Positions 35,364-46,046 of a stretch of DNA of 64,000 nt are shown here, piece by piece. The stretch spans positions 64,005 through 128,004 of the forward strand of contig CAJTNN010000005.1 of assembly GCA_910577585.1 (NCBI GenBank). Reading direction: 5' to 3'. The DNA is from an uncultured Muribaculaceae bacterium (GTDB taxonomy: Bacteria; Bacteroidota; Bacteroidia; Bacteroidales; Muribaculaceae). The notes below the pieces were generated by a model, which saw only the letters and a list, made by a program, of their open reading frames with translations, was not told where the DNA came from and searched no databases. Position numbers and translations under genes: made by a program. The first letter of the stretch is position 1, and each line of letters starts with the position of its first letter.

Positions 35364-37016
35364 ATGAAAAAGTCCTCTGAACTGCAAAAGCCGGAGATGT
35401 TGTTTGAAACCTCTTGGGAGGTATGCAACAAAATCGGCGGCATATATACAGTGCTTTCCACTAAAGCACGCGAACTTAAGAAGATGCTGGGCGACAATCT
35501 GATTTTTATCGGTCCGGATGTATGGGCCGACAATAATCCCTCGCCTACATTTATCGAGAAAAAGACGCTTCTGAAAAGCGCCGCTTCCAAACTCTCCCTA
35601 CCATCAAATCTGAGCATCCGTGTCGGCCGCTGGGATATCCCCGGCTCTCCGATTGTGGTGCTTGTGAAATTCCAATCCTTAATCGGCAATCTTAATGAGG
35701 TCTACGGCCAGATGTGGCAGGAATATGGTGTAGACTCTCTGCACGCCTATGGCGACTATGAGGAGTCGTGCGCTTTCGCAGTGGCCTCTGCCATAGTTAT
35801 TGAGAAGCTCACAGCTCATCTGCGTCCCACAGGCCATGTTGTGGCTCACTTCGACGAGTGGACCACCGGCATGGGATTGCTCTATCTCAAGAGCCATCAG
35901 CCTCAGATCGCCACCATCTTCACCACCCACGCCACAAGCATCGGCCGTTCAATCTGCGGCAACGGCAAACCTCTCTATGAGTATTTCGAGCACTACGACG
36001 GCGACCAGATGGCACGCGAGCTCAACATGGAGTCGAAACATTCGCTTGAAAAAGCGGCCGCCAAGAATGCCGACTGCTTCACCACTGTGAGCGAAGTCAC
36101 AGCTCGCGAATGCACCCAGCTCCTTGGAGTGACACCGCAGGTGGTGACTCCCAACGGATTTGAGCCTGATTTCCTCCCGGCCAAGCGCACATATAATATA
36201 CAGCGTAAATCCGGTCGCGAAAGAATTCTGAAGATAGCCTCTTATCTCACCGGCAATACATATGCAGATGATACATTCATCATCGCCACCTCCGGACGCA
36301 ACGAATACCGCAACAAGGGGCTGGACCTCTTCATCGACTCGATGGTGAAGCTCGGCGAGTCTCAACCGGAGGATGGCCGACGTATGCTCGCATTGATTCT
36401 GGTGCCGGCATGGGTCAAGGAGCCCGCGGGCGAGTTGCTGATGAATCTGTATCACGATGGCAACGATCATCCGGAGATTCCGTATCTTACCCACCGACTC
36501 AACAATGAGGCTTACGACAGCATCTGCTGCCGCCTGCGCGAGTTGAAGCAGTCCAATCGTGGCGGGAAGATGGACATTATCTTCGTGCCTTGCTATCTTG
36601 ATGGCCACGACGGGATTGTGAATATCGCATACTACGACCTCCTTCCGGCCCTTGACCTCACAGTCTTCGCCTCATATTATGAGCCATGGGGTTACACCCC
36701 GCTCGAAAGTGTGGCTTTCGGTGTGCCTACGATCACTACCGATAAAGCCGGATTCGGACAATGGGTGCTTTCGAACTTCACAAATTCGCTTGATCAGAGC
36801 GGAGTCTTTGTGCTGCCACGCACTGACAGCAACTATCTCGAGGATGCTTCAAAGATAGCATCGGCTGCCGGAGCCTATATGAATGCTTCGGCTACCGTCA
36901 GGACAGAGGCACGTCAGGCTGCCTCGGCCACAGCCTCGAAAGCCGACTGGGTATTCTTTATCAAAGACTACGAAGAGGCCTTCGACATAGCAATCAAGAA
37001 TTCAGAGAAACATTAA
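35364..37016 (+). CDS. Glycogen synthase, GT3-like
   Basis: A 550-residue glycosyltransferase that adds glucose to glycogen in the cytoplasm. It opens with LFETSWEVCNKIGGIYTVLSTKA, the donor-site KIGGxxxV motif of the eukaryote-type (GT3) synthases found in Bacteroidetes rather than the usual GlgA. HFDEWTTGMGLLYLKSHQPQIATIFTTHATS in pieces, TVSEVTARECTQLLG and the C-terminal FASYYEPWGYTPLESVAFGVPTITTD (acceptor/retaining Glu region E-P-W-G-Y-T-P-L-E) all fit GT3. The glucan phosphorylase gene starts 70 nt downstream, so synthesis and breakdown genes share a transcript. Confidence 0.93.
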   Translation: MKKSSELQKPEMLFETSWEVCNKIGGIYTVLSTKARELKKMLGDNLIFIGPDVWADNNPSPTFIEKKTLLKSAASKLSLPSNLSIRVGRWDIPGSPIVVLVKFQSLIGNLNEVYGQMWQEYGVDSLHAYGDYEESCAFAVASAIVIEKLTAHLRPTGHVVAHFDEWTTGMGLLYLKSHQPQIATIFTTHATSIGRSICGNGKPLYEYFEHYDGDQMARELNMESKHSLEKAAAKNADCFTTVSEVTARECTQLLGVTPQVVTPNGFEPDFLPAKRTYNIQRKSGRERILKIASYLTGNTYADDTFIIATSGRNEYRNKGLDLFIDSMVKLGESQPEDGRRMLALILVPAWVKEPAGELLMNLYHDGNDHPEIPYLTHRLNNEAYDSICCRLRELKQSNRGGKMDIIFVPCYLDGHDGIVNIAYYDLLPALDLTVFASYYEPWGYTPLESVAFGVPTITTDKAGFGQWVLSNFTNSLDQSGVFVLPRTDSNYLEDASKIASAAGAYMNASATVRTEARQAASATASKADWVFFIKDYEEAFDIAIKNSEKH

Positions 37017-37086
37017 TCATATCACGCCACACTAATAAGCTGACTTCGGCGTAATTATAATCGAACATTTTATCAATCAATATTTT

Positions 37087-39648
37087 ATGAAACTCCAAGT
37101 AAGTAATTCCAATCAGCCCACATGGCACAATCTCACTGTGTCGACCGAGCTTCCCAAACAGCTCAAGCCCCTCGAGGAGATGAGCAAGAACCTCTGGTGG
37201 GTATGGAATAGCGAAGGGAAAAGCCTCTTCCGCGACATTGACCACGACCTCTGGCGCAAGGTAGGGGAGAATCCCGTGATGCTCCTCCAGCAGATCAGCT
37301 ACGAGCGCCTGAAAGAGATTCTCGATGACAAGGCATTCATGGACCGCATCAAGCTCGTCTATGCCGCCTTCAAGGACTACATGAAGCAGCCGATGCGCAA
37401 TGACATCCCATCGGTGGCATACTTCTCAATGGAGTACGGCCTCTGCAACTGTCTGAAGATTTACTCAGGCGGTCTGGGCGTGCTGGCCGGCGACTACATC
37501 AAGCAGGCTTCTGACAGCCGTGTCAACATGACTGCCGTAGGCTTCCTTTATCGCTTCGGCTACTTCTCGCAGAGCCTCTCAATCAATGGCCAGCAGGTAG
37601 CCAACTATGAGGCTCAGAATTTCGAACAGCTCCCCATCGACCAGGTGCTCGATGAGAATGGTCAGCCGATGATTCTCGAAGTGCCCTATCCCGGCCGTAT
37701 CGTATATTCTCACGTATGGCGTGTCAACGTGGGCAGAATGAAACTCTATCTGCTCGACACTGACTTCGACCGCAACTCTGAGTTCGACCGTCAGATCACC
37801 CACAAGCTCTATGGCGGCGACTGGGAGAACCGTATCAAGCAGGAGTACCTGCTCGGCATCGGCGGTGTGCTGATGCTCAACAAGCTCGGCATCAAGACTG
37901 ACCTCTATCACTGCAACGAGGGTCACGCAGCTCTGCTCAACCTGCAGCGTCTGGTAGACTACGTGCAGGGCGACCATCTCCCCTTCAATGTGGCTCTCGA
38001 AATGGTGCGCGCCACATCGCTCTACACCGTGCATACTCCCGTGCCCGCAGGTCACGACTACTTCGAGGAGAGCCTCTTCGGCAAATACCTCGGCGAATAT
38101 CCCGCCAAACTCGGCATCTCATGGAATGACCTCATCAATATGGGCCGTGAGAACCCCGATACAAACGAGCGCTTCTCGATGAGTGTATTCGCACTCAACA
38201 CCTGCCAGGAGGCCAACGGCGTAAGCTGGCTCCACGGCGAAGTTTCGAAGAAGATGTTTGCCGGCATCTGGAAGGGCTATAGCCCCGAAGAGTCTCACGT
38301 AGGCTATGTCACCAACGGTGTGCACATGCCCACATGGGCTGCCAGCGAGTGGAAGGCATTCTATGCTGAGAAACTCGGTCCGGAAGTTTTCGAAGACCAG
38401 TCTAACCCCGATGCATGGAAGGGTATCTTCGAAGTTGGCGACGACGAAATCTGGAACATGCGAATGACGATGAAGAATAAATTCATCAACTTCGTGAAGA
38501 AAGATTTCAAGGAGAAGTGGCTGAAGAACCAGGGTGATCCCTCGGCAGTAGTCAAAATCCTTGACCGCATCAACCCCAACGCTCTTATCATCGGCTTCGC
38601 ACGCCGCTTCGCTACTTACAAGCGTGCCCACCTTCTCTTTACTGACCTCGACCGTCTGGCCAAGATTGTCAACAATGAGCAGTATCCGGTGCAGTTTATC
38701 TTCTCAGGTAAAGCTCACCCGGCTGATGGTGCGGGCCAGGGCCTGATACAGCGCATCGTCGAGATTTCGAAGATGCCTCAGTTCCAGGGTAAGATTATCT
38801 TCCTCGAAGACTACAACATGATTGTGGCCAAGCGTCTCGTGAGTGGCGTCGACATCTGGCTCAACACTCCGACACGTCCGCTTGAGGCTTCCGGCACATC
38901 TGGCGAGAAGGCCGAGATGAACGGTGTGCTCAACTTCTCTGTCCTCGACGGATGGTGGTATGAGGGCTACAAGCTCGATGAGGAGGCCGGATGGGCTCTC
39001 ACCGACAAAATCACTTATACTGACAACGCCCAGCAGGATCAGCTCGACGCAGCCACCATCTACTCTATGCTCGAGAACCAGATTATCCCGCTCTACTTCA
39101 ACAAGAACTACAAGGGCTACAGCCCCGAGTGGATTCAGTATATCAAGCGTTCAATCGGCCACATCGCTCCGATTTTCACCATGAAGCGTCAGCTCGACGA
39201 CTACATCTCACGCTTCTACACTCCCGAAGCAAAACGCGCTGCCAAGCTTGAGGCTCACGACTTTGCAAAGGCCCGCGAGATTGTAGCATGGAAAGAGGAG
39301 GTCGCTTCGAAGTGGCACGACATCCAGGTGCTCTCTGTAGACTACAACGATGCCATGAGCAACGCTCTCTCTACAGGCTCCGACCTTGAGGTGAACTGCC
39401 GTATCGACACCAAGGGTCTCGGCGACTCAATCGGCGTGGAACTCGTGTACTATCGTGAGCACGATGGCGAAAGCACCTTCGACGGCACTCAGGACCTTAA
39501 GGTTGTGGCTAAGGAGGGTGATGTCTTCACTTACGCCCTGAAGATGAAGATCAAGGAAGCCGGCATGTTCCGCTATGCACTCCGCATGTATCCGAAGAAT
39601 GCCGACCTGCCTCACCGCATGGACTTCGCTTATGTGCGTTGGATCTAA
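37087..39648 (+). CDS. glgP: Alpha-glucan (glycogen) phosphorylase, GT35
   Basis: A PLP enzyme of 853 residues that releases glucose 1-phosphate from glycogen. The N-terminal DUF3417-type extension (LKPLEEMSKNLWWVWNSEGKSLFRDI) marks the archaeal/bacterial short type. Core motifs: YFSMEYGLCNCLKIYSGGLGVLAGDY, HCNEGHAALLNLQRL, GFARRFATYKRAHLLF and the cofactor region PLEASGTSGEKAEMNGVLN, where the Lys of GEKAEMNG is the expected PLP-binding residue. In many homologues this segment reads SGMKAAMNG. It is the second gene after glycogen synthase and ends before a strong hairpin. Confidence 0.95.
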   Translation: MKLQVSNSNQPTWHNLTVSTELPKQLKPLEEMSKNLWWVWNSEGKSLFRDIDHDLWRKVGENPVMLLQQISYERLKEILDDKAFMDRIKLVYAAFKDYMKQPMRNDIPSVAYFSMEYGLCNCLKIYSGGLGVLAGDYIKQASDSRVNMTAVGFLYRFGYFSQSLSINGQQVANYEAQNFEQLPIDQVLDENGQPMILEVPYPGRIVYSHVWRVNVGRMKLYLLDTDFDRNSEFDRQITHKLYGGDWENRIKQEYLLGIGGVLMLNKLGIKTDLYHCNEGHAALLNLQRLVDYVQGDHLPFNVALEMVRATSLYTVHTPVPAGHDYFEESLFGKYLGEYPAKLGISWNDLINMGRENPDTNERFSMSVFALNTCQEANGVSWLHGEVSKKMFAGIWKGYSPEESHVGYVTNGVHMPTWAASEWKAFYAEKLGPEVFEDQSNPDAWKGIFEVGDDEIWNMRMTMKNKFINFVKKDFKEKWLKNQGDPSAVVKILDRINPNALIIGFARRFATYKRAHLLFTDLDRLAKIVNNEQYPVQFIFSGKAHPADGAGQGLIQRIVEISKMPQFQGKIIFLEDYNMIVAKRLVSGVDIWLNTPTRPLEASGTSGEKAEMNGVLNFSVLDGWWYEGYKLDEEAGWALTDKITYTDNAQQDQLDAATIYSMLENQIIPLYFNKNYKGYSPEWIQYIKRSIGHIAPIFTMKRQLDDYISRFYTPEAKRAAKLEAHDFAKAREIVAWKEEVASKWHDIQVLSVDYNDAMSNALSTGSDLEVNCRIDTKGLGDSIGVELVYYREHDGESTFDGTQDLKVVAKEGDVFTYALKMKIKEAGMFRYALRMYPKNADLPHRMDFAYVRWI

Positions 39649-39742
39649 TGCGGCCGAAGAATTTGACTTCGCTTAAATTCTAATCCGCCATAGGAGGCTC
39701 TCAATCGCTTGATTAGTGATAGTCCCTCCGCGTGACACTATA

Positions 39743-39777
39743 AGTCCCCGCATCCGGCCTTTCCGGATGCGGGGACT
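39743..39777. terminator. Bidirectional terminator between glgP and the efflux operon
   Basis: A perfect 15-bp stem (39743-39757 with 39763-39777) with a 5-nt loop between convergent genes. The T-rich tract CTCTATTTATTT follows on the plus strand. Confidence 0.9.
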
Positions 39778-39865
39778 CTCTATTTATTTGGATATAACTG
39801 TCTCTAAAAATAACGCACAAGAAGCTGCTATTCTTTTGAGAGAGATAGAGTTATATATATACGCC

Positions 39866-42800
39866 CTATATCGAGGCGCTACCGGAGGCTTGCGAGGAAT
39901 CTGCCGGTAATTTGCCAGACTTCGGGGGGAATATCTTGGCAAGATATTTCTCATTAAAGCGCTGGAGTATCTGCCAGAATACAGGCACAAAAGTTGTGCC
40001 GATGAGAGCATTAAGCGTCATGCCAAAGACTATGGCCGTACCCAATTCCTTGCGGCTGTTGGCACCTGCACCGGTGGCAAACATCATGGGCAACACACCG
40101 AATACGAATGCACACGCCGTCATGATAATCGGACGGAAGCGAATCACTCCGGCATCGTGGGCCGCTTTCTGTATCGGCACGCCCGCTTTGCGGAAATCCA
40201 TGGCGTATTCGACTATCAGGATTGCATTCTTAGCCGACATGCCTAAAAGAAGAATCAATCCTATCTGGGTGTAGATGCTCACACTCTGATTCATGAAGAC
40301 GCATCCGAGCACTGTGCCCATTATCGCCACCGGCATGCTCATGACCACAGCCAGCGGATCGGTCCAGCTCTCATACTGGGCGGCGAGCACAAGAAGTGTC
40401 ATTATGATGGCAAAGACAAACACGAATGATATGGTGGTCTGTGCCTGGGTCTCCTGATATGCCTCGCCGGTCCATGCAAAGGAGTAGTTCTTTCCGAGTG
40501 TAGATTTCACTATCTCCTCCATTGCTTCGATAGCTTCTGACGAGCTGACGTTTTTTGCAGCATTGGCAGTTAGTGAGGCGGTGGTGTACATATTGTAGCG
40601 GCTCACAGAGCTCTGGCCCATTACGGGAGTTACTGTGGTAAAGGCATCAAGCGGCACCATCTCGCCATCGGCATTACGCACACTTAGCTTGCGGATATCA
40701 GATGTGTTGCGCGTTGTCTCGCCGTTGCCCTCCATTATCACCTGGAATGATCTGCCGAATTTCTGGAAGTCATCTACATAACTACTGCCAAGGTATGATG
40801 ATATTGTGGAGTATACATCTTCAAGATTGATGCCGAGGGCAGCCACACGGTCGCGGTCGACCTTAAGCTCATATTGCGGCACCTCACCCTGATACATTGA
40901 CGTCACTGAGGCTATACGCTTATCTTTACGCGCTGCCTCGGCCACATCGGCAAGAGCCTTCTTCATCTCTTCGGCACCAAGATTATTGATGTCGAGAAGT
41001 TGCATCTGCAACCCGCCGGATATGCCAAGCCCGGGTATGGCGGGTGGATTGACTGAGAACACGCTTGCTTCCGGAAATTCTTTCCGACCTATCTCATCGG
41101 TCATAGCCATCAGCTTGTCGACACTCTCCTTCGACCCACGCTTGCTCCACGGCTCAAGTTCTACCATCATTATGGCAAGATTCGAACCTGCTCCATCGGC
41201 AAGAAATGAGAAGCCACTTATCTGCATCACATCCTTCACGCCGGGCACCCGCTTGCGCACGGCGTCGGCCAGACCATCTACAACCCGGTCAGTGCGCTCG
41301 AGCGACGCATTTTCAGGGAGCTGGATACTGGTCATATAGTATCCCATATCTTCCGAAGGCACATAACTTGATGGCCACTCCATATAGCCCCATATGCCTA
41401 GACCTGCCAGAAGAGCGAATACACCCATAGTGGCCCATGGATAATCAAGCATCTTCGAAATAACCGACTGATAACCTGATTCACACCGGCTCCAGAACTT
41501 ATTGAACCACTTGAAGAGTATAAACCGCGCAGGGCGACGTGGCACAAGGAACAACGAACACAACGCCGGGGTAAGCGTCAAGGCATTGAAGCCCGAAAAA
41601 GCTGTCGACACGGCTATCGTGAGTGCGAACTGCTTGTAGAGTTTTCCGGTGATGCCTGAAATGAATGCCGTAGGTATAAACACCGACATCAACACCAGCA
41701 CCTCACCGACCACAGGGCCCGTAAGTTCCTGCATTGCCTTTATTGCAGCCTGCTTCGAATTTAAGACGCCTTTATCCACCAGACGCGAACAATCCTCAAC
41801 CACCACAATAGCATCATCTACCACAATGGCTATGGCAAGCACCAGGCCAAACAGAGTGAGTGTATTCAGCGAGAAGCCCATCAGCTTCATCACTGCGAAT
41901 GTGGCTATCAATGATACCGGAATCGTAAGCATCGGAATGATGACGGCGCGCCAATTCTGGAGGAAGAACATGATGACCACCATCACAATCAATGTGGTGA
42001 GAAGGAATGTTGTGAGAAGATCTGATAATGACTCACGCACAAAGTCGGTGGAATTCTGCACCACCTGGTAGCTCACGCCATCTGGGAAGTAGGAACTCAG
42101 CGCATCCATCTCTTTGATGACTCCATCAGCCACATCAAGGGCATTCGCTCCGGGATATTGCTGAACACCTATCAGACAGACCTCCTTGCCATTCAATTTA
42201 GCCACCTCTGAGTAACTTTCGCTACCAAGTTCTACCTTCGCCACATCTTTAAGCCTCACGATGCCTGAGGCATCCGAACGCAGCACTATATCGGCAAACT
42301 GACTAACCTCTGAGAGACGACCATGACTGACCAGACTATACTCAAAAGCCGACTTTCCGGAGTGAGCATCACCTACGCTGCCTGCCGAAACCTCCATATT
42401 CTGTGCCTGTATGGCAGCCTCGACATCCGCCGGAGTCAAGCCTCTGGCCGCCATCAGCTGCGGATCAAGCCACACACGCATGCTGTACTCACCGCCGCCA
42501 AAGGCCGACACGCCGCCTACACCACTTATACGCGATAGCGGATCAATCAGGTTGAGCTGGGCATAATTTGTGAGATAGAGAGCATCATATCCTGAGCCCT
42601 CCTCTGCCTCAAGCGCCATGAAGAGCACCTGATTCGAAGAATTCTTCGACACACTCACACCCTCCTCTTTCACAATCGAAGGCAACTGGGCATTAGCCTC
42701 AGAGACACGGTTCTGAACCTCTACGGCAGCTTCGTCAAGATCTGTACCATCTTCAAAAGTGATGGTCAATCCATAACTTCCGTCCGAACCGGAGTTGCTG

Positions 42801-43039
42801 CTCATGTAAAGCATCCCCTCTATGCCATTGACCTGCTCCTCAATAGGCACACCTATACTTTGCGCCACGGTCTGAGCATCCGCTCCCGGATAACTGGCGC
42901 TCACCATCACCGTGGGGGGCGTAATATCGGGATATTGGGCAATAGGTATGGTAAACACCGTCATTGCCCCGGCCAGCACCATCAGCACAGCTATGACGGT
43001 GGCGAATATTGGCCTGTTTATAAAGAATCTTGAAAACAT
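39866..43039 (-). CDS. RND efflux pump, inner-membrane permease (AcrB/MexB family)
   Basis: A 1057-residue proton-driven drug/metabolite exporter, full length. It starts MFSRFFINRPIFATVIAVLMVLAGAM, the family signature. The charged relay in helix 4 is present (ALAIAIVVDDAIVVVEDCSR), as are the two large porter regions and the second helix bundle with QIGLILLLGMSAKNAILIVEYA and FGVLPMMFATGAGANSRKELGTAIVFGM. It forms a tripartite pump with the adaptor and outer-membrane factor encoded just upstream. The adaptor gene ends 13 nt upstream. Substrates unknown; hydrophobic drugs or bile salts are typical. Confidence 0.97.
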   Translation of the reverse strand: MFSRFFINRPIFATVIAVLMVLAGAMTVFTIPIAQYPDITPPTVMVSASYPGADAQTVAQSIGVPIEEQVNGIEGMLYMSSNSGSDGSYGLTITFEDGTDLDEAAVEVQNRVSEANAQLPSIVKEEGVSVSKNSSNQVLFMALEAEEGSGYDALYLTNYAQLNLIDPLSRISGVGGVSAFGGGEYSMRVWLDPQLMAARGLTPADVEAAIQAQNMEVSAGSVGDAHSGKSAFEYSLVSHGRLSEVSQFADIVLRSDASGIVRLKDVAKVELGSESYSEVAKLNGKEVCLIGVQQYPGANALDVADGVIKEMDALSSYFPDGVSYQVVQNSTDFVRESLSDLLTTFLLTTLIVMVVIMFFLQNWRAVIIPMLTIPVSLIATFAVMKLMGFSLNTLTLFGLVLAIAIVVDDAIVVVEDCSRLVDKGVLNSKQAAIKAMQELTGPVVGEVLVLMSVFIPTAFISGITGKLYKQFALTIAVSTAFSGFNALTLTPALCSLFLVPRRPARFILFKWFNKFWSRCESGYQSVISKMLDYPWATMGVFALLAGLGIWGYMEWPSSYVPSEDMGYYMTSIQLPENASLERTDRVVDGLADAVRKRVPGVKDVMQISGFSFLADGAGSNLAIMMVELEPWSKRGSKESVDKLMAMTDEIGRKEFPEASVFSVNPPAIPGLGISGGLQMQLLDINNLGAEEMKKALADVAEAARKDKRIASVTSMYQGEVPQYELKVDRDRVAALGINLEDVYSTISSYLGSSYVDDFQKFGRSFQVIMEGNGETTRNTSDIRKLSVRNADGEMVPLDAFTTVTPVMGQSSVSRYNMYTTASLTANAAKNVSSSEAIEAMEEIVKSTLGKNYSFAWTGEAYQETQAQTTISFVFVFAIIMTLLVLAAQYESWTDPLAVVMSMPVAIMGTVLGCVFMNQSVSIYTQIGLILLLGMSAKNAILIVEYAMDFRKAGVPIQKAAHDAGVIRFRPIIMTACAFVFGVLPMMFATGAGANSRKELGTAIVFGMTLNALIGTTFVPVFWQILQRFNEKYLAKIFPPKSGKLPADSSQASGSASI

Positions 43040-43051
43040 AGGCTTTGCGTG

Positions 43052-44284
43052 TTATTTGGTTGAAGTGGCCATCTTGACCGATTTGCCGGAAGCACCGACC
43101 TTCACCGGTGTCACTTTCTCGCCGTTGCGCACCGATATCATGGCACGTGTCACATAGCGGTCAGTAGCCTTGAGTCCCTTAGTCACCAGTCGCAATGTGT
43201 CGTCATACAGACTTCCTGTCTCGATAGGGGTGTAGACCACCTCATCCGAATCATTCACCACATACAGATATTTGCCCCGCTGATCGGTAGATATCGAGGC
43301 ATCTCTGACAAGGAGTGCATCTTTGTACCTCCCCACCGGCAGCATGACCTTCGCATACATCCCCGGACGAAGCACTTTGCCCGAATCCAGCAGTTTAGCC
43401 TTCAGGGAGATATTTCCGGAGCTTGTAGTCACCGACGGCGATTCATAGTCGACATCCGCATAGAAAGCCACCGAATCATCTACATCATCTACATTCTGAC
43501 CGATATACACCGGGATACGTCGGTAGACCGGATTCCTGAATCCATCACCCGATGATATGATTGAGGAATACTCGGAATCCGTAATCGGGAATGTCACCGA
43601 CAAATCTGTCTCATCATAGACTGTAGCCAGTATCACCGGAGCCCCCTCGCCACTGACGTAGGCCCCCACATCGTAGGTGCCATCCGTAATACGTCCGGAC
43701 ACGGGTGCGACCACACTGCAATAACCCATCTTCGTATTCGCCGCCGACAAAGTAGCCTGAGCCTGATTGACCGCGGCCACCGCCTCGGCATGGGCACTGC
43801 GTGCCTGAATCACCTCCATCTCTGAGACCGCATGCTGCGAATAAGCCTGCTCAAGGGCTGCAAGATGTTTAGCCGCATAATCAAGCTGACTCTTGGCCGA
43901 TGCTACCTGAGCCTTAGCCTCGGCCACAGATGATGTATAAAGTGATGGCTCGATGGTGAACAACACTTGTCCTTTCCTCACCTGCGCGCCACTCTGGAAA
44001 TGTTTTGCCACAATCTGGCCGTTGACTCTGGCCACGACATCAGCTTTGCTCGAAGATTCAAGTACCGCCGAATATGGACTGTACGACACAAGCGAATCAC
44101 GCTCTTGCGGATTTGCCACCTCTACGTCGGGCTTCTCGTCGGTCGCTTCAGATTTTGTTTTGTGGCAACCCGTACAAAAGAATCCAAGCGCCATACAACC
44201 CAAGAACAATACGATAAGCAATATATTACGTCTTATTCTGCCCGGTGCTTCCATGTCACGGGCCTTCTCAGCTGTGTCATTCAT
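43052..44284 (-). CDS. RND efflux periplasmic adaptor subunit (MFP/HlyD family)
   Basis: A 410-residue lipoprotein-type adaptor. The N-terminus has a hydrophobic stretch ending FFCTGCHKTKS, giving Cys at a lipobox. Next come a barrel-sandwich half (VVARVNGQIVAKHFQSGAQVRKGQVLFTIE), a coiled-coil hairpin of about 70 residues (VAEAKAQVASAKSQLDYAAKHL then VIQARSAHAEAVAAVNQ) and the second lipoyl half (GYCSVVAPVSGRITDGTYDVGAYV). Beta-barrel and membrane-proximal domains close it. It bridges the pump and the outer-membrane channel. Middle gene of the operon. Confidence 0.95.
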   Translation of the reverse strand: MNDTAEKARDMEAPGRIRRNILLIVLFLGCMALGFFCTGCHKTKSEATDEKPDVEVANPQERDSLVSYSPYSAVLESSSKADVVARVNGQIVAKHFQSGAQVRKGQVLFTIEPSLYTSSVAEAKAQVASAKSQLDYAAKHLAALEQAYSQHAVSEMEVIQARSAHAEAVAAVNQAQATLSAANTKMGYCSVVAPVSGRITDGTYDVGAYVSGEGAPVILATVYDETDLSVTFPITDSEYSSIISSGDGFRNPVYRRIPVYIGQNVDDVDDSVAFYADVDYESPSVTTSSGNISLKAKLLDSGKVLRPGMYAKVMLPVGRYKDALLVRDASISTDQRGKYLYVVNDSDEVVYTPIETGSLYDDTLRLVTKGLKATDRYVTRAMISVRNGEKVTPVKVGASGKSVKMATSTK

Positions 44285-44346
44285 AGTAATTAATGTTGAA
44301 TTAGAAATGTTTTATATGAGTATCTCTCATCTCGCGACAATCCTGC

Positions 44347-45837
44347 TTATTTATCGGGTGCGGCATAATTCCACCCTCCGCCCAATGCCTTATAGATAGC
44401 TATAGCCTTGGTGAAGCAGGAGGCAGAGGCAGCCTCATATGATGTCTGTTGACTGAGAACAGAAATCTGTGCCGAAGTCACATCTGAGAAGTCTGTCAGA
44501 CCGAGGTCATAACGCTCTATGGCCAAACTGAGCAACTCTTGGCTATCCTTCAATACATCCGCATATAGCTTGAGTTCACTTTGCGCAGCCTCATAATCAG
44601 AGATGGCGGTGTTGACTTCCTGGATGGCTGTAAGTAGATCCATATTATATGTATCTATTTCCGCTTCCATCTCTGCTTTGGCCTCGGCGATTCCTGCATC
44701 ACGTGCAAATCCATCAAACAAAGTCCAGCTCAATTGCGGAGTGACTGAATACTGCAGGCTATGCTTGCCGAAAAGACCATCCACATCATGCGATGATGTT
44801 GCCACACTGGCATTGAGCGTCAGGGTCGGCAGCCAATCCTTGCGGGCCACGCCGAGTTGCGAGGCAAGCACCGCAATCTGCTGCTCTGCCTCGACGATAT
44901 CGGGGCGGCGACGGATAAGGTCCGCAGGGATGCCTACCTCAAACTGCGCCGGTATCTCAGGGTGCGTGGCTTCTGCTATTATATCATCAATGGCAGCAAT
45001 GTCGAGTCCGCACAAAGTGGCGAGGGCATATTTTGAATCGCGCACCTCCGACTCAAGCTGCGGCACAAGCAGCAGGGTAGAGTTAAGGGTGTTGCGAGCC
45101 TGGGCCACATCAAGCTTTGATACGAGCCCCGAAGCATATCGCGATTCAACGATGCGCAGCATCTCCTGTTGCGAATCAATATGCGACCGGGCCACTTGCA
45201 ATTGCTGCTCATACATCCGCAGATTTCCGTAAGTAGTGGCTACCTCCGAGGCAATCGTAAGCATCATTCCCTCATACTCCACACGTGAGGCCGACAGGGA
45301 TGCCTTACTCCCCTTGGCTTTCTCAGCCACACGCCCGAAGACATCTATCTCCCAACTCATCGTGGCCCCGAGGCTGAATGAGGAGGTAGAGGGCACTGAG
45401 CCATAAGGTTTCTCTATGCGCCCTGACTCTTTCGACACGTCATAACCGGCAGTCAACCCAATCGTGGGATAATATCCAGAATAGGTGGAACGCAATATCT
45501 GTCGTGAGGCCTCGATACGCTTTATGGCTCCCTTCAGATTATAGTTGTTAGCTACGGCCGACTGTATAAGCGATGTCAGCGAAGAATCATTGAAATTGCT
45601 CCACCACAAATCGCTGTCGGGCATGGGGATCTCGGGAAAAGATTGCGGTTCATCAGTGGCAGCTGCATACTTGGCTGGCATCGAATCGCAACTTAAAGCC
45701 GCGTGACTCACGCCCGATAACGAGTCAGCAGGTTCCGCCTGCATAGAGAGGCAGCCCATAGTCAACGCGACTGCGGGAAGCACCTGAAAGATTCGGGTCA
45801 CACGAATGGTGGAATGTGAACGTGGGGTGTTATTCAT
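44347..45837 (-). CDS. RND efflux outer-membrane factor (TolC/NodT family)
   Basis: A 496-residue outer-membrane channel. The frame is open further upstream, but the ATG at 45837 gives a signal sequence (MNNTPRSHSTIRVTRIFQVLPAVALTMGC) with a possible but weak lipobox before Cys. Two TolC repeats are seen: WWSNFNDSSLTSLIQSAVANNYNL plus long helices to RYASGLVSKLDVAQARNTL, and GIPADLIRRRPDIVEAEQQIA plus RYDLGLTDFSDVTSAQISVL. The repeated LxxLxxAxxNN and RYxxGLxxxxDVxxAQ patterns are diagnostic. It is the first gene of the efflux operon; no regulator is adjacent. Confidence 0.94.
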   Translation of the reverse strand: MNNTPRSHSTIRVTRIFQVLPAVALTMGCLSMQAEPADSLSGVSHAALSCDSMPAKYAAATDEPQSFPEIPMPDSDLWWSNFNDSSLTSLIQSAVANNYNLKGAIKRIEASRQILRSTYSGYYPTIGLTAGYDVSKESGRIEKPYGSVPSTSSFSLGATMSWEIDVFGRVAEKAKGSKASLSASRVEYEGMMLTIASEVATTYGNLRMYEQQLQVARSHIDSQQEMLRIVESRYASGLVSKLDVAQARNTLNSTLLLVPQLESEVRDSKYALATLCGLDIAAIDDIIAEATHPEIPAQFEVGIPADLIRRRPDIVEAEQQIAVLASQLGVARKDWLPTLTLNASVATSSHDVDGLFGKHSLQYSVTPQLSWTLFDGFARDAGIAEAKAEMEAEIDTYNMDLLTAIQEVNTAISDYEAAQSELKLYADVLKDSQELLSLAIERYDLGLTDFSDVTSAQISVLSQQTSYEAASASCFTKAIAIYKALGGGWNYAAPDK

Positions 45838-46046
45838 AGCATCTTGGAATCGAAAAAGGCCGACATCTATCATACGATGTCTGAATATATCCGGCTTATG
45901 ACTACACAACATTTCTGTTCTGACATAATATTATCCATAATCTACATAATATTACTGCCGATGAGCTGAAGAATGTTTGAATTATAACATTCCGCTGATT
46001 ATGATTGTTTACTGTCAGGCAATTAGTTTAAGCATCACTCAAAATC

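Noticed and set aside
35949..36608. 219-codon minus-strand ORF opposite glycogen synthase
   Set aside because: It lies wholly antisense to a clearly conserved enzyme and shows no family signature; a by-product of GC-rich codon positions.
44603..45232. 209-codon plus-strand ORF opposite the TolC-like gene
   Set aside because: Antisense to a strong family match, Ser/Arg-rich low-complexity product, no start context.
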